From positions 118,291-182,290 of the forward strand of contig NMRA01000018.1 in the NCBI GenBank assembly GCA_002633005.1: a stretch of 64,000 bases of DNA. The letters run 5' to 3'. This DNA is from Phoronis australis. Lineage: Eukaryota > Phoronida > Phoronidae. This document shows positions 23,137 to 37,200 of this stretch, piece by piece (the stretch's first letter is position 1; every line of letters starts with the position of its first letter). The position numbers were made by a program, and so were the translations under genes. The notes beneath the pieces were generated by a model. It worked only from the letters and a program-made list of their open reading frames with translations. It was not told where the DNA came from and made no database searches.

Positions 23137-24274
23137 TGCAATATAGTTGAGAAACACAAGAGTACCCTGCCTAGTTATGAGCTGCCACATACTGTCAAAT
23201 GTCTAGCGCGTAAAACGTAAGTATTGTTGTACTCAGTCAAGTCGTTTTTCAGTTTTCGAGGCATCAAATCAAAAGTCCCAATAAAATAGAAGCTCTGGCC
23301 TCAAAATTTTTTCAAACACAGACCTGTGTCAAGCAATTTGTGGCCAGCTAAAAAGACGAGACAACCTAGACTTGTTGATAAGACTACAGTTGTATTATCT
23401 GCTTTCCATTCCAACAATTCAACAGATTACCACCTTTCACAAAATTCAGAATACACAGTTCACTACAATGTGTCAAGTTATATCCATCAGTTTTTCAGAC
23501 TTACGCTTTCCATGTAATACGCAGAGGAAAACGAGGTTGCCTGTAAGTTGTCAAGAACTCCCCAGGGAGCACTCAACTATATTTTAGACAAAGGGTGAGC
23601 AGCAGGACCCATCTAAAAATGGACTCAAAAAGGATCCATTTATAAGGAGCTTCTGCGATCTGGTCGAGAAAAAGTCATCCTGAGCAGCAGGTCCCGTATA
23701 CCTATTGTATGGGGGCGCTCCAGTTTCAATATGGTATTATAAACTAAGCAAGCCTAGTCACAATTGCAGAGCAGTCACTCAATATCAACAAAACGGTGCC
23801 ACAGTACATCGACGAATCTTTAAACTTGTACAAGCTCAGTATGCCTGAGGTCCAAAAATAATGATTGCCACTTTAGCTTATATAACATACGTAACCGACA
23901 AAGATGATACTCCTTAGTTACCAAACAGGCTGATCACTGCTGTAAGCACAGTAACAGGCTAACAGTAACTGCGAGCAATCACTTAGTTCAGTTTGCTCCG
24001 ACTATGCTAAGAAGCCGTTACATCACCGAGTCCCTGGCTAACATGGACCAGCAACTGAAAGAACAACCAACGCCATATCTCCCAAGAAACTGTACATGCT
24101 GTGGCCAACTCGGATCCTGCAACATACCTCACCTACTGTCTATACTTCTCCTGGATGGGTTTTTGTCACACTAAGAATTAAAGAAATCTTTGATTATATC
24201 CCAGCTCATTTAGACCTACGTAGCCGTTGGTATTTTTAAAGGACCCATGAGGAACCCTTTCCAGCTGAAAATTG

Positions 24275-24301
24275 ACCGTCGGACGGCCTTCGTCCGACGG
24301 T
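24275..24301. other. perfect stem-loop in the expected cyclase 3' UTR
   Basis: Arms ccgtcggacg (24276-24285) and cgtccgacgg (24291-24300) are perfect complements around a 5-base loop, and one more A-T pair extends the stem. It lies about 730 bases past the stop codon. That is beyond one candidate poly(A) signal (24539-24544) but inside a longer UTR. Confidence 0.6.
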
Positions 24302-24538
24302 TGGAGTTTGCTAATGCGATCACAATAGCCCATTGAATTCAGTCCAGCTGCCTGGCCTGCTTGGTCACGTACGTAATCCTTTAATGACACCTCATTATGC
24401 CATAAAACTACGCGCCTGTCGACTATTGGCAAAAAAAATAAAGTTTATTTTAAAAATCTACCTGCCTAACCGAATTCCTCGCGAAAATCTAAGCATTTTA
24501 GAACTTTGAATTTTCTTTCTAGGCCAGAAAATAAAGTT

Positions 24539-24544
24539 TTTATT
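24539..24544 (-). terminator. candidate poly(A) signal of the adenylyl cyclase gene
   Basis: AATAAA on the minus strand about 480 bases after the stop codon. Another is at 24444-24449. AT-rich sequence makes chance matches likely. Confidence 0.35.
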
Positions 24545-25021
24545 AATATAAAAATTTACCACCTTGTGTACGAGCAGAGCGCAAGAATTTACAAAGGGTA
24601 TATTGTGATTCGCCGCCATGAGGCAGCTTATAATTTCCTANCTTCTTCAGCAGTCTAAAGTGGGAAATACAGGCTTTCCTACAATTATCAAACAATCATC
24701 TTAACGCGTGACCCCAAAAATTGGATTTGTTCGTATTTCTTCTCAGAATTGATTTTCCACCTCAACTTTCTACACACAATAACAATAAGTACCTAAAGAA
24801 CCAAGAAGAGGCTGCAGTCTGCTCATCAAACAAGCCAAAGAATGGATCTGCCAGCCCCCATGCATGAGGACCCTCGCTCATACTGTGGCCGTAAAGACGA
24901 GACTGACAAGCTTCCCTCTTTACTCCAATGACTCTGTGCGTACAGCAAATTTATCAGCTTCACACTATTGATAAGGACGTAGACATTCCACCATGAAGTG
25001 AAGAACAGCTTCATTCCACCA

Positions 25022-25225
25022 TCAGCACTCTATCTTGACATCCTTCAGGGACATACCCCCCTTCCTAGACGGCTTCCTTTTGTACTTATAGTCCTCCTTG
25101 GTATCGAGGCTGGGAGAGATCAGGTAGGTTTTCATGGGTACATCTTTACCTTTTATCTTGATCTCTCCCCGGTACGCACACTTGATGCCCGCTGCTATCA
25201 GAATTATTGCACTTTGTTCAGCCAC
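25022..25225 (-). CDS. cyclase terminal exon
   Basis: Acceptor ttttag|gtggct, stop TGA at 25022-25024. It encodes [20 protein letters not shown], the end of C2, then a basic tail ([12 protein letters not shown]). Confidence 0.93.
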   Translation of the reverse strand: MAEQSAIILIAAGIKCAYRGEIKIKGKDVPMKTYLISPSLDTKEDYKYKRKPSRKGGMSLKDVKIEC

Positions 25226-28200
25226 CTAAAACAACACAAGTAAAATAGATTAACTAAAGGTATATGGGTACATCCAGCATGGCTGAGAACAATCCAGTGG
25301 ATGGACTCAGAAATACCTTCGTCGTGAGAGACCATTCGGAGTTGGTATGTGGTGCAACTCCGGACGGTCTGGGCTCAACAGAAAACCATTATTTTCTACT
25401 ATGAGTCTACACCAATGTGATAAACGAGAGTAGTTCTAGTTGCCGCATCAGCTGCAGGTATCCTTATCTCTTTTATTACAAATAACATGTGACTGGGCAA
25501 AGCCTTTTCAAATTAGTGTAGATAATCCAATGGAGCTCTAGACCCCTGAGGTATCTGTCAAGTCCTCATGACAGTTCCACGTTATGCACATGCCAACTGT
25601 AGGTGGCGCTGAATGTTTTGTACAGCAAAAACTCTTTCACCACTGAGCAGCAATGTTTATTTCCGATATACTTACGCACCCGCACTGTGGACGAGTATGC
25701 CGATTGGCACTGAACGTCTAGTCGGAATATAGCCATGTAGTTATCAGTTTGACAGCCACAGCAAGGGGAGAAATTTGGCAAACCAATGTTTACATAGTTC
25801 AGGTCTTTCATTGTCTGCGTTCGTCTGATAAGCTCACGTAATCCAGCAATTATGTTATACACAGGGCGCCTGCCACTAATTGATCTTCAAAAAGTACTAT
25901 TTCCAAACGACATTCAACAAATGTTGGGAAGAAGTGTTTTTTCGAAATACTATCATCAAAAAACTTTGAACGGAGAAATACAGATGACTTTCATAGAAAT
26001 TAGACTTAACTTTCACAGGGCTTGGAATGACCAATGACAAAAAAAGAGAAGTTTTCCAGGTGACGTATCATTCCACAAATAAATAGGCTTGTGTCATAGA
26101 AATATTTTTGGGTTGTAAAATTTAACCAAAATAAATGTTTTTGTATGAATGAAGTCAAAATAATGATGAAAAGAGACGAAAAAAGAGGATAATGGAAATC
26201 AAATAAGAAATGGAAACCAAAAAGATGAAACGATGTACCCTGAAAACAGTCCAGTTGATGACCCTGATATTTACCTGAATTTTTCCTCTCACGCCAAAGC
26301 TGTCCATTCGACTTGCCACATTCACTGTGTCACCCCAGATGTCATACTGGGGCTTTTGTGCTCCAATTACACCAGCTATCACAGGTCCATGGTTTATGCC
26401 TGAAAACAAACCAGCACCACAACTTACAATTAGCAATGATGCACACGTCAAGTACCTGAACCGGAACTGCAGATTTTATATACAACCCGCCAGACAATCA
26501 ATTCTAATTCTAATTAGCCAAGATTTGCTCCAAGATGAATCAGCCCACACGCCGCCAGAGCCCAAATATGGTGAATACCCAAATCCATGTACTACCACGG
26601 CAACAATCCACCAAGCTGGTAATGTTCCCACCCATACGGTTCAATGCTCAGGCTAGACTGATTTCTAAGCATCAGAAGAACTGTTTATAACTGCTTCAGA
26701 CCTGCTCACCAAATTGCTTGTCACAGTGCATTAGTTTCCTTCTTCAAAGCTTTATGACTGTCGGCGAAATCCAAGCAATTCATTGCAACCAATTTTAATT
26801 CAAACACAGGATAAGAACACCAAGACTTGGAAGAGCCTGTGAATATTGTTGCTTTTGACACAAGAACATGGTGTTTAGAGAATTTTAAAATTTCAAACTA
26901 AAAAGTGTGATAGCCTTATCACAGACACATCACATGCATGTCCACATCACTTACACACGAGTTTCAGTTTCATCGCGGCTTCACCTACCTATCCTGAGGC
27001 TGAACTCATTGAATGAGTCTCTATTGATGTTCTCCAGTGAGCCCATCATGGCCAGGGCAAAGTCGGCCAGCAACAAGACATAATATTCACTTTTGGAGCT
27101 GTCCTGGAGATGGAGAAAAAGTGTACTTGTTTATACGCTGACTTACCCCCACACATTTCAAGAGTTTATGGACACACACACACAATGATCGACTTTCACT
27201 GAGGTCAATAGGTTGGTTTTCAAACCCTCAAAATCTGATAATGACAAAGGTAGATGGTTCCAATCGCTAATTCATAAAGGAGGCTATGCTTGAGCTTTTG
27301 ATTGAATGTTGATCACTCGTTTTGATAGTCAGCTACTAGCTTTGTAAAACAAACGTGATTTCAGAATCCAGATGAAATTAAACGACTTAAAGACTTTCGA
27401 GTTTGGTGATGTGCTGGTGGTGCAGTATTTAAGTCGAGGCTTGCGAAATGAAAGAAACCGGGTAATTGCAAAGAGAAACTGTGAGATGAAATTTGAAACG
27501 GCATTACCTTGTTGTGGTCAATATTGTGATTTAATGACTCCAAATACTAGTTTATAACTCCATAATCTGTAGAAATTATATAACATCGTGATTTGGTTTT
27601 GACATCACATCTTTCATCACTCTAACATTTTGAAGGGTTGTCAAGAAATTTGACACCTTTTAGTCAAAGAAGGAACAACATACACTAATTTTCAGACAAA
27701 CTCAAAGACCTCGGCACCACCTCGTGGCATAGTTATATTGTTTTATTTTCCGGCAGCCTCTAAATACTGGGCCACAAGTGAGACCTCATCAATAACTGGC
27801 ACATAGTACATTTCTATCACAAAGAGGATAAAAATTTTGGGGTGAAGACTGCTGCGCCACCTAGTGGGCCAATTTATTTTTGACAACTATAACGAATAGC
27901 CAGTGACAACCTACTTGGTCGTTCTCTCTGCCAGGCTTCAAGCCTGCTGCAGCCATGTAAGTACTTCCTATTGTCTTGATCTTTTCAACACTACTAAACT
28001 TGGGCTTGGATAGAAGCTGCAACATGAACAAGAGTATATCAATGCACAGTAACTATGGACAGCATGTCAGGTTTGTAACAGTGGCTGTGATTGGTGGATC
28101 TGATGTATGTCCTCTCGCTGTCAAGAAGGTACTTAATCAAATTTTACAGACTTGAGACGGAATGTTACACGTTGTGACACATATTCAAGCATTTATCTCT

Positions 28201-31200
28201 GTCAATATGCTAATCAATTACAAAAGTTACAAAAACAAAAAAAAACGGCCACAAATACAACATCATTCATAACACTACTACAGACAACCCCAATATATTG
28301 ATACAACACATTCAAAACACTTAAAAGTTAACAATCAGCACATTTTAATTACGCTACCGCAAGACCTGAGAATCATCATACCATGTCAAAATCAGCAATG
28401 ATCTCATTAAGAAGTCGGAGACATTCCAGACCCTGCTTGTTGACACTGGTCTGATTGTAGAACTCCTTGAAATTTGGAATAGAGGCGAACATGACAGCTA
28501 CACTGGCATAGCTCTCATGATATAACTCCTGAAAAGAAAACAAGAAGGCAGACTTCACTAACAGATATTGATCTAAAAGCATAAGTCAAGACAACTAAAC
28601 AACATAATAATTTGAATTTTACAAGTTAACCTTCATTTTGCCTCTCAATAACTACTTTAGATGTCTGTCAGTGATTTGTGACATTTGTTGAAATTTTGGA
28701 GATCACAGAGTGACTTCACAACATCCTATCTATTAATATTGTTTCATACCATGTCAACATGTTTTTCCGACAACAAAAATGTTGTGGGGTATGAAATCAA
28801 CTTTATTGATAATGTCCTCTAAATCATTGTAAATATTACAAGCATCATCACCAACAACGATTATTAGTCTATTGGCTTCGTTGTTATTATTATTGAGACT
28901 ATTATTATTATTATCATTATTAAAAAACTTACTATTTGGTTTCAATTTCAAACAACAGTTTTTTTCTAAATCCAGATAATTCCAAATATCACTATAGTCC
29001 ATTGTTGAGCGTTCCGGAGTGTACTGTTTTGTCCAACATCATAACCTGCAGGCCAATTATCTACCATTTCACAGTTCAAAGAGTTACTAAAACCATTCAA
29101 CAATGGATACCACTGAGAGATCTGAAACCAAACGTATTTATTCTGGCTAAGTTTTATCATATTTCTTCGAGTAAAAATGATCCTAACTTGAACTTATTAC
29201 GAGAAATTCAAATTCAGAAGATAACAATTCGAAAAGTTAGTAGTTTTAGTCCACGATATATCAATTTATTTTAGCCAGAGTTTTATTGTCGTGAAGCCAT
29301 TGCTAATGCGGTAATTGCTGTACTCCACACAACAGGACACAAAATCAGATTTCCTGCAGGCCTCTTGATGACATCGGGAATTGCACAAATCTACTGATGA
29401 AGTATAAGGTGCTTTGAAACTGGCCGAGCTTCTAATTTAAAATTTAATATTTTCTTTTGCTGGCCCCCTTGAAGAGCTTCTAGTTGTTGTTGCTTTACAG
29501 TTGTTGTTGTTAACATGAAGTGCTAAGCCATATGAGCCAGGAGTATGTTCTCTAGAAGCACCTTGGTAAACTCAGTTACACCACTGCTAACTCACTTCCT
29601 TAATGAACCTGTTGTTGTTATTGACGGTTGACATGAAGTGCTCAGCCACATGAGCTGGCAGTATGTTCTCTAGAAGCACCTTTGTCAGCGAGCCCATCGT
29701 TTCCACCTCCTCGCGTTCTACCTTGAACTTGGTCTTCCACAAGTAGTCCAGCTTGGACGTGAACTCGGCCTAGCCAATGGAAATTGTCAACATTTAACAG
29801 ACACTAGTTCAGCAACAGGGAGTTATGTAGTACTAATTAGACAACTAACCTAGCTGTCTAATGCATGCATTCAGGTAATTTCATGGGACCCTTAATTTAC
29901 CCGGCTATTCTGGTGAACAGCTTTCTGTACTTAATCTATACAATGAAATAAAAGTGAGGGCCCATTCTTCATTAGCGCCATCTAGTGAAAATAAAGACAA
30001 ACATAATCATCAACTTAACAATTATAAATAAATTATGTACATTATTTGAGATTAAGACACCAAGAGTGAATATAACTAGTAAGGAATTAAACATCACTTC
30101 ATATATACTTAAATAACGACAAACACTCATTAAATGGAACTGATGTAAAATACTAAAAATGTTTAGGTTGAGAAACTTAAGGTAAAATTTCACCAAATTC
30201 GGATGAAAATAATTGCCAAAAATGCCCTTTCTTATTTTGCAAGAGCTTCTAACCCTGTTGTGAAACTGCGCACAAATTTTCAAAACTTTTTTATGGCAGC
30301 TATGGTACAAACCCTGAACATGGAAAATCATTTAATTTGGTGCTGCACATATCTATCATGGAATAATGACGAAAAAAAATTTCACTTGTTATCCATATTA
30401 TGTCCCGAATTTGTGAGATTTCACTGCATGTGGTTGTGTGGCACAAATATCAACAAACTACGGCTAACTTAAAAAGCAACCAAAGCTAGACACTGCATTA
30501 ATACAGCCCCTTATTCATCTACTGCATACTTTAAGTGAAACTTTTTACCAAACCTGCAGGGTACGTACCTGCCTATCAAGAATATGTAGCGTAATAAATA
30601 AGACAATTAAGTACATCGTTGCTTCGCTACTTGAGGACAGAACATTCCCGCTGTAAAACAAAGGAAAGACTATTTACGACGCAAGTCAAATCCAGTGACT
30701 GTCTTATCTTAGTCACATCACGCAAAAATGTATGCACAAAGTCTCACAATTTGGTTCTTTGAGCACCACGTGATGGCATGTCCCGTGAACCAAGAACGTG
30801 CGCTCCACACGGCATGGTTGTGGTGACTTTCTGTTTTAGTGAGAAAGATGTCTCCCGCTATAAGAGGTCATCATCGTGACAGCATGCAAACTAATGGTTC
30901 AAGAACCTTTGAAAGTACAGCAACAAAGTCCTATTTTCTCATTGGTAAATTACTGTCCAACAATATTTGTAAGAAGCTCTAATTAGAAAAGCGCCGTGAA
31001 AAAACTACGTTGCACCTCGTATGGAATAGAAGTCTCACCTGATGTTTTAATCACTCATTATTTATGTTTTTAGGCAATAGAATACCTCACACGCACATGA
31101 GTGTACGCAGTGTTCTCTTATGGGCATAAGTGAGATGATGACAATGATAGGGAACATTCGACGGAGAACTCTTCAGCATTGAAAGAGCACAAAATGATTT

Positions 31201-34200
31201 CCGTTTCATCAAGTTTCAAATTCTGGTGGTCATGATGAGTAGGTCAGTGACAAAGACAAAACACAATCTATTTCATTTACGAAATGGCAGTGGTGGGCCT
31301 AGTTATGTCGGTGAATCATCTGAGAATGTCACAGTGCAAACATGAATTGAAAAAGAAGTGAAATTCCAATGCTTAAAACCTCCATCAAAGTTACATGTAA
31401 ACTGAAGGTGGCGTTGCATGTTTGTACACAAAATACTCTATCACCATCTGAGCATTACAACAGACTTCAACATGCCACGCTATCTCCAAAAAAGGTTAAT
31501 TGGCCCTCTCTGGTTTCTCATCATTTTTCGCGTAAACCAAGTAAATTCACCTTCTAAAATCACCTTTCAAATGCTCACTGTCAATGGAGCTTGACCTTTG
31601 AAGCAAATAATCATGGCGCCACCACTCTAAATAAAAATAGGGCCATTGTTTTACACCCTCTGAACTTGTAGCTTTGTAACTATAACTTGAGGGTAGTGCT
31701 GAGATCTATCATTACTTCCCCCCCCTTTAATTAGCCACAAACTTGACAGAAAAAATGAGAGACAAAATCAGAACTGCAGTCTACAAAATAGTTCCAGCAA
31801 TACATACATTTTTATATTCATGAGATCCATTCTATCAAGCAATACTAAACGATAAATTATATTTTAAATAAAAGTTAGGGACAATCAGCATTTTTTGTGA
31901 CAGAGAAAAATGTGTTGTCAATAATGTTTCAATTTCAGTGAGGGTCCAAAAGTTGACATGCTAATGAGCTCAATTTGGCGATCATAAAATTCATGCATTC
32001 TTGATGAAGTTGAAATTTAAAAAAAAATCCTTAAAAAATATTCGCAATCGGAATTTCAAAGTATAACACTTTTTTCGCAGAACATAGGAGTAAAATGCTC
32101 ACCTGCCCTGATATGTTGAGAGATCGTAGACTTGAAACACGCTCCTGGCGAACACGTGAAATATGAGATTATACACAGTAATAGCCACCACCATGAAGAC
32201 CAGCTTAATGATGAAACTAATCTGCAGGAACACTGTACATGCAGTGAGTGCCAGGAGACAGCAGTGGGTAAAGTACTGTAAGAGAAATGGGTACGATACT
32301 AACTTACCATTTTCAGAATCAACAGTACGGTAACATCTCAACAAGACACAATATGGTGGACATGGGAAATTATAATTTTTTCGACACCCAAATAAATTCT
32401 GTAAGTTCCATGTCATAGCTACCATCTGACAAGTGTAAACAGTTTTAGAAATTGCGGCCATTCACAGCTGCAATAGTAGACTTTGAAACATGAAAAAATA
32501 AGTTCCCGGCAATTATTTTTGTCCAAAATAGGCGAGTACCCGAACTTAAAATCTTCGTTTTACAAAGTTGTTAAGCAACTAGTTTTATTACTTTAATAAC
32601 AATGGCCGTTTCAGTTCAATAGCTTGCACAGAATATAACTGAAGTGGAAACCAAAGAAACAAGTAAGCCAACATCAAAAAGAATGTGTACATACTTGTTA
32701 CATACTGCACAAGACAAAGGTAATCGTACATGATACTGTTTTCTCATCATAACAGTAAAAAGGTAATAGTTGTTGGGACAGCAACATTCTAATAACAGAA
32801 TGGCTTGGCCACCTCATCAATTTTTCCTGTAAATTCTGCTTCATTATTGGACACGCAGGAAGACTAGTCTGCTGATGGATTCTGCATCCACACGGCTGAC
32901 ATGACGGGGAATTCCGGGTCATTTTGTCTGAACACTTTCTGAGTATTCTGTAAACATGTCAGCTGCGAGTGACCGTCATTTGAGATGGGTTCAGGGTTAT
33001 TGGCTTCAGGTTATAAACTCGAACAATTATTGTATTTCACTTTTGAGTGCATAAACCAAAAATGTTAGAAAGCAGGTATCTACTACTGAATTACAGAAAT
33101 TCCACAGAAACATCTAAGAACATAAAAGAAGTAAAATTCCTCGGATACCATCCATTTTCCATCATTTTACAACCAAGTCGTTGCACAGCTTACCGGGACG
33201 TAGTAACAGCGATTATCACCGGCACTGTGACTAGCATTTACGATGGAGGAGTCTCTTGATATTATTGTATCACAGTTAGACTGAAAGAGAAACAGACTAA
33301 TTAGCATAAGAGTTCAGATTTTGTTAAGAACACATCTACCCGGCATACCTAAAGGCCTGACTATGTGCAGTATTGACATAAAATGTGGGAACTGCATATC
33401 AGCAGAAACAAAAAATCCATGATAATTCCAAGTATGACTCAGTGTTTCATAGCTAATAACAGGAGTTGGGTCTTGTGATGGTTAGAGGTACCGATGAAGA
33501 GGACAGAGAAGCGGTCACAATTCTGTGAGTCCTAGTGGCATGTCCATACCATGATCTTGTGTGCACCGTGACCTTGTGTCTGTTGCACTAAAACTACATG
33601 CCACTCCTCTTTGTTTTGGCTCACATTTGGGGTGGGCTTTTTGTATGTTTTTAATACTAGTTCCAAGTAATTACACATGATAACAATAAGGAATAAATAG
33701 CACCGCATGCTTCAACTGGGACATCAACTGCCAATGAAACCAGACTTATTCCACGAAGAAGTTTGTGACTTCAGCCTGACCTAATTACCCTCTTGTCGCA
33801 AAAACGATCATCAGTCATTCTAATGTGGTGGCTGCAGAGTGGGGTAAGTTGGTCTCAAACTTTTGGTTTAATGTGCATGCACAATAGTTGACTAACTCAG
33901 TCGCATATAATTTATCATTATGAGGCACCGTACTCAGAACTGAAGGTGACAGGTAAACAGTGATCACTGTCAATATTGCAATTAGAATGACTTTACAGGC
34001 GCTAGGAAACATGGCCTTATGACATGAACCTGACATGCCAGCTTTCAGAATCTTTTTGAAGTTGTCTCTTATTTCTGTCTTGGTAAAACATTATCGACAA
34101 ACAGCCTAATTACCATTTGTCAACATGAAGCTTAAATGAAATAGATAAGGGGACTTCTCATATTGGCACTCTCTAGAGTAATGAGAGCCCAAACGTCTTT

Positions 34201-37200
34201 GACTTCCACTTGATCCCGACTCAGATTTGGTGGACAGAAATTCAATTACTACATATTAGTTCATTAATGTATAAATTCCACTGTCAACCCCTCTCATGTT
34301 TTTTGATCACTTTAAGTTCACTAAATTTATTTTTGCTTTTTGACACTGACTGGGATCTATATTCTCATGTTCTATCAGCTGCAGCCACTGGCTTTGTCAC
34401 AAAATACTTCTTTGCAGTGGGAAATACATAGAACATGATGTCCTTGTTCATCCATTTTATTTTCAAAAGCTTTGCTGTTTTCGTAAGGCGTAAGTACATT
34501 CCACCGCAGAGCAGTGAACATTTGACAGTAATATAATAGCAGAGAAAGATGTTAAAACACTGTTTATACCAATAGGTTGAGTCCTGTCCGCATTACATAG
34601 GATCTGTTGACAGCACTGAATGCCCACCCGCCAAAGACATGATCACCATTTGGCGGATTAATGAATTTAAAAATGGCGTGGTTATTTCGAAAGTCAGCTA
34701 TTACTCCACCTTAAACAAATGAAGCAGAACTGACTAATCCCCTCATACCGTGAATAATACGCTTACAAGGAAGTCACACATTCCTAAAGATATGTGGGAA
34801 TTTTCGCCGCTCGTCTTTCTGAGCGGCTTTCACCAGGATCAAAGAGAGTGCGGCGCTGGAGTCAGATACAGATGTGATGACCACATTGTCTGGTGCGAGC
34901 AAGAACCAATTAAGAGTAATTACCCGACTATAAACTGAAGTAAACATCTCTGTCTGCACATACTGGCGAATTTTCAAAATGCATTAATCAATAATTTTCA
35001 TTAAAAATGAACACCATGTCAGTATTCAGCTGGAAAAAACAATCAAGTTTTTGATTTTTTAAAATCGATGAACTAATAATAAAAACTACAAGTATTGGGT
35101 ATGATTGATGATAAACGACCGTGCAAATCGATATAGTCGGTGGATTTACAAATGCTGATCAGAGTTAACAATATCACATGGATTATTCTTTTAATATTCT
35201 TTCAATCTCGTTTAACCAGATTTTTGACCAGGAAACAGTCGTATCTAACTTGTGCCAACTCTTCTTCATTTTTATGACTGATAAAAAGCTAGAATTGTTA
35301 TGCAGTTAGTACAACCAAAATTGTCCAGGGATTCCAAATCTTCAGTTTGGCTATCACCATTTGCACTTAAACATGTATATATTTTATGATTTGAGTTCTA
35401 ATAAAATTAAAGTTGAACTAATGACACATGTACTTTTGTTCGCTGTGAAATATTTACTAGTGTAGCTGTAAGCTGGAAAGTTCAGGGATGGGTTCACAAT
35501 TAACTAATTACTAATTAAGTTTCGCTGGCAGTCAAAATCTAACAGTGACTGTTTTTGACCCTTCAAGTTTAAATATTAAACAAAAAGATATCGACTCGTT
35601 CCCGATAAGAAAAAACAGGTAGACAGGGGTATTAAAATGAAATAACACAAACCATTATGCAACATATATAAAACCATCGTTCGTCATGGTCAAGATAAAC
35701 ACAAATTAACTTTTTTAGTCATTTTGTAGTACTTAAAATGTACCAAGTTGCAGGCAGTAACTTTGTGCAAATGCCAGAGAAAAACAATTTGGGTGTAATA
35801 ACAACCATATGATTGCTAAGAAAGTAGTGCTAGCTATTACCTTTCTACTTCATTAGCTCAGATCTCCATCAATACAAAGGGCGTGCTGAATAGGCATCGC
35901 GAAAGTTGTCTGATGCTAAGGGAATCTGAGCGATGACCAGTGTAAGCAAAAAAATTCTGCACATGTGTATTTAAGGGCATCAAGGAAACCGAGTGAGGTA
36001 CTGATCAAGTAATCCAAAAGTGAATGCGCCTTTGCGTGGTGACAGTGGCAAACGAATAATGAATAACACAAATGACATATAGTGACACTGTACACAAAGA
36101 CAGGCACTTAACTACAGTAGTAATCGAAATTCAATGGTATTGAGACACCAAAGATGAAACCTCAAGCAAGCTTAACATAATTCACTTACGACAGTTATAA
36201 CAGCCAGTGTTAATAACATCGTCATGACAACAGACGCCATGACTAATCTACACGCCAGACTCTTCCTCAAAGTATAAGACATTGTCATCAGAGAATCTGC
36301 CAGACCACTACCGCTGATGGACGAATGCTTTCTGCCACCCTGTAAATAAAATTACCCTAATTACTCGTATAACTATTCCATTCATAATACTAAATTTGAT
36401 GGTTTGTAGAAAATTTATTACACTTTGATAATGCTCGTAATGAGTACGAGACTAATGACCTTGCATGCTGCAGAGATGTAGCATAGGAATGTATTATGAG
36501 ATACGGAGCGAGCATTTGCCAGGAAACAGTATGACAACGTGTACCTAACAGTTATGAGTACCAGTTGAATGGAAAGGATGGTAACAGTCACTTACCGAGT
36601 CCACATTTTTAGAACCAGTTTTATCAAATGAATAACAGGCATCAAACTGGTTCTCAAAATCTAGGACCCCTGCATTTAGTGACAATTGCTGAAAGGTCAT
36701 AGAGCATCACATGAAGCCATCACAGTTCAAGCCATTGAATGAATGTTTATAAAGAAGTGTCTTCAAAACAAAGTTTTAAGCCTCCCCAGGACATACGAAA
36801 CAGGCCATAAATAATGATCACCTAAGGAAACATGAGCCACAATGAAATACTAAGGTAGTTGCCACCAGTCGAACTGGTTGAATGAAAAGATTTGGTATAC
36901 ATCAATGTAATTATTCACTATTAAAAGTGTAATTGTTGAAAATTCTTAATGAAAAAATACCCTAATTGCGACTCCATTTTACTTACTGTGCAGTAGTCAG
37001 AGAGTAAAACAACCAAAAGCAAAGAGAAGACCAAGGCGCCAATACCATATCCTACAAATAGTGCCAAGCTCCTGCAATAAAGAAGATGAAAATCTCCACT
37101 ACAAAGACGAAATGTGAAAAAAATAGAATAAAACAGACAATTGAATTGAAATGGGTTTGAAATGAAAAAAACACAAGTCTAAGCAAAGCCTTATGTTCGC

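Larger units (their letters stand above)
19539..25021. other. region between GCSH copy B and the adenylyl cyclase stop codon
   Basis: It should hold the start of copy B and the cyclase 3' UTR. Repeats lie at 22560-22790, 22797-23045 and 23055-23136. An Arg/Ser-containing minus frame at 20289-20507 was examined as a copy B first exon and rejected because no donor in the required phase was found. One ambiguous base lies at 24642. Confidence 0.5.

Noticed and set aside
28754-29002. 82-codon Asn-rich minus-strand frame
   Set aside because: The Asn run comes from a microsatellite. The rest matches no family and it lies inside a cyclase intron.
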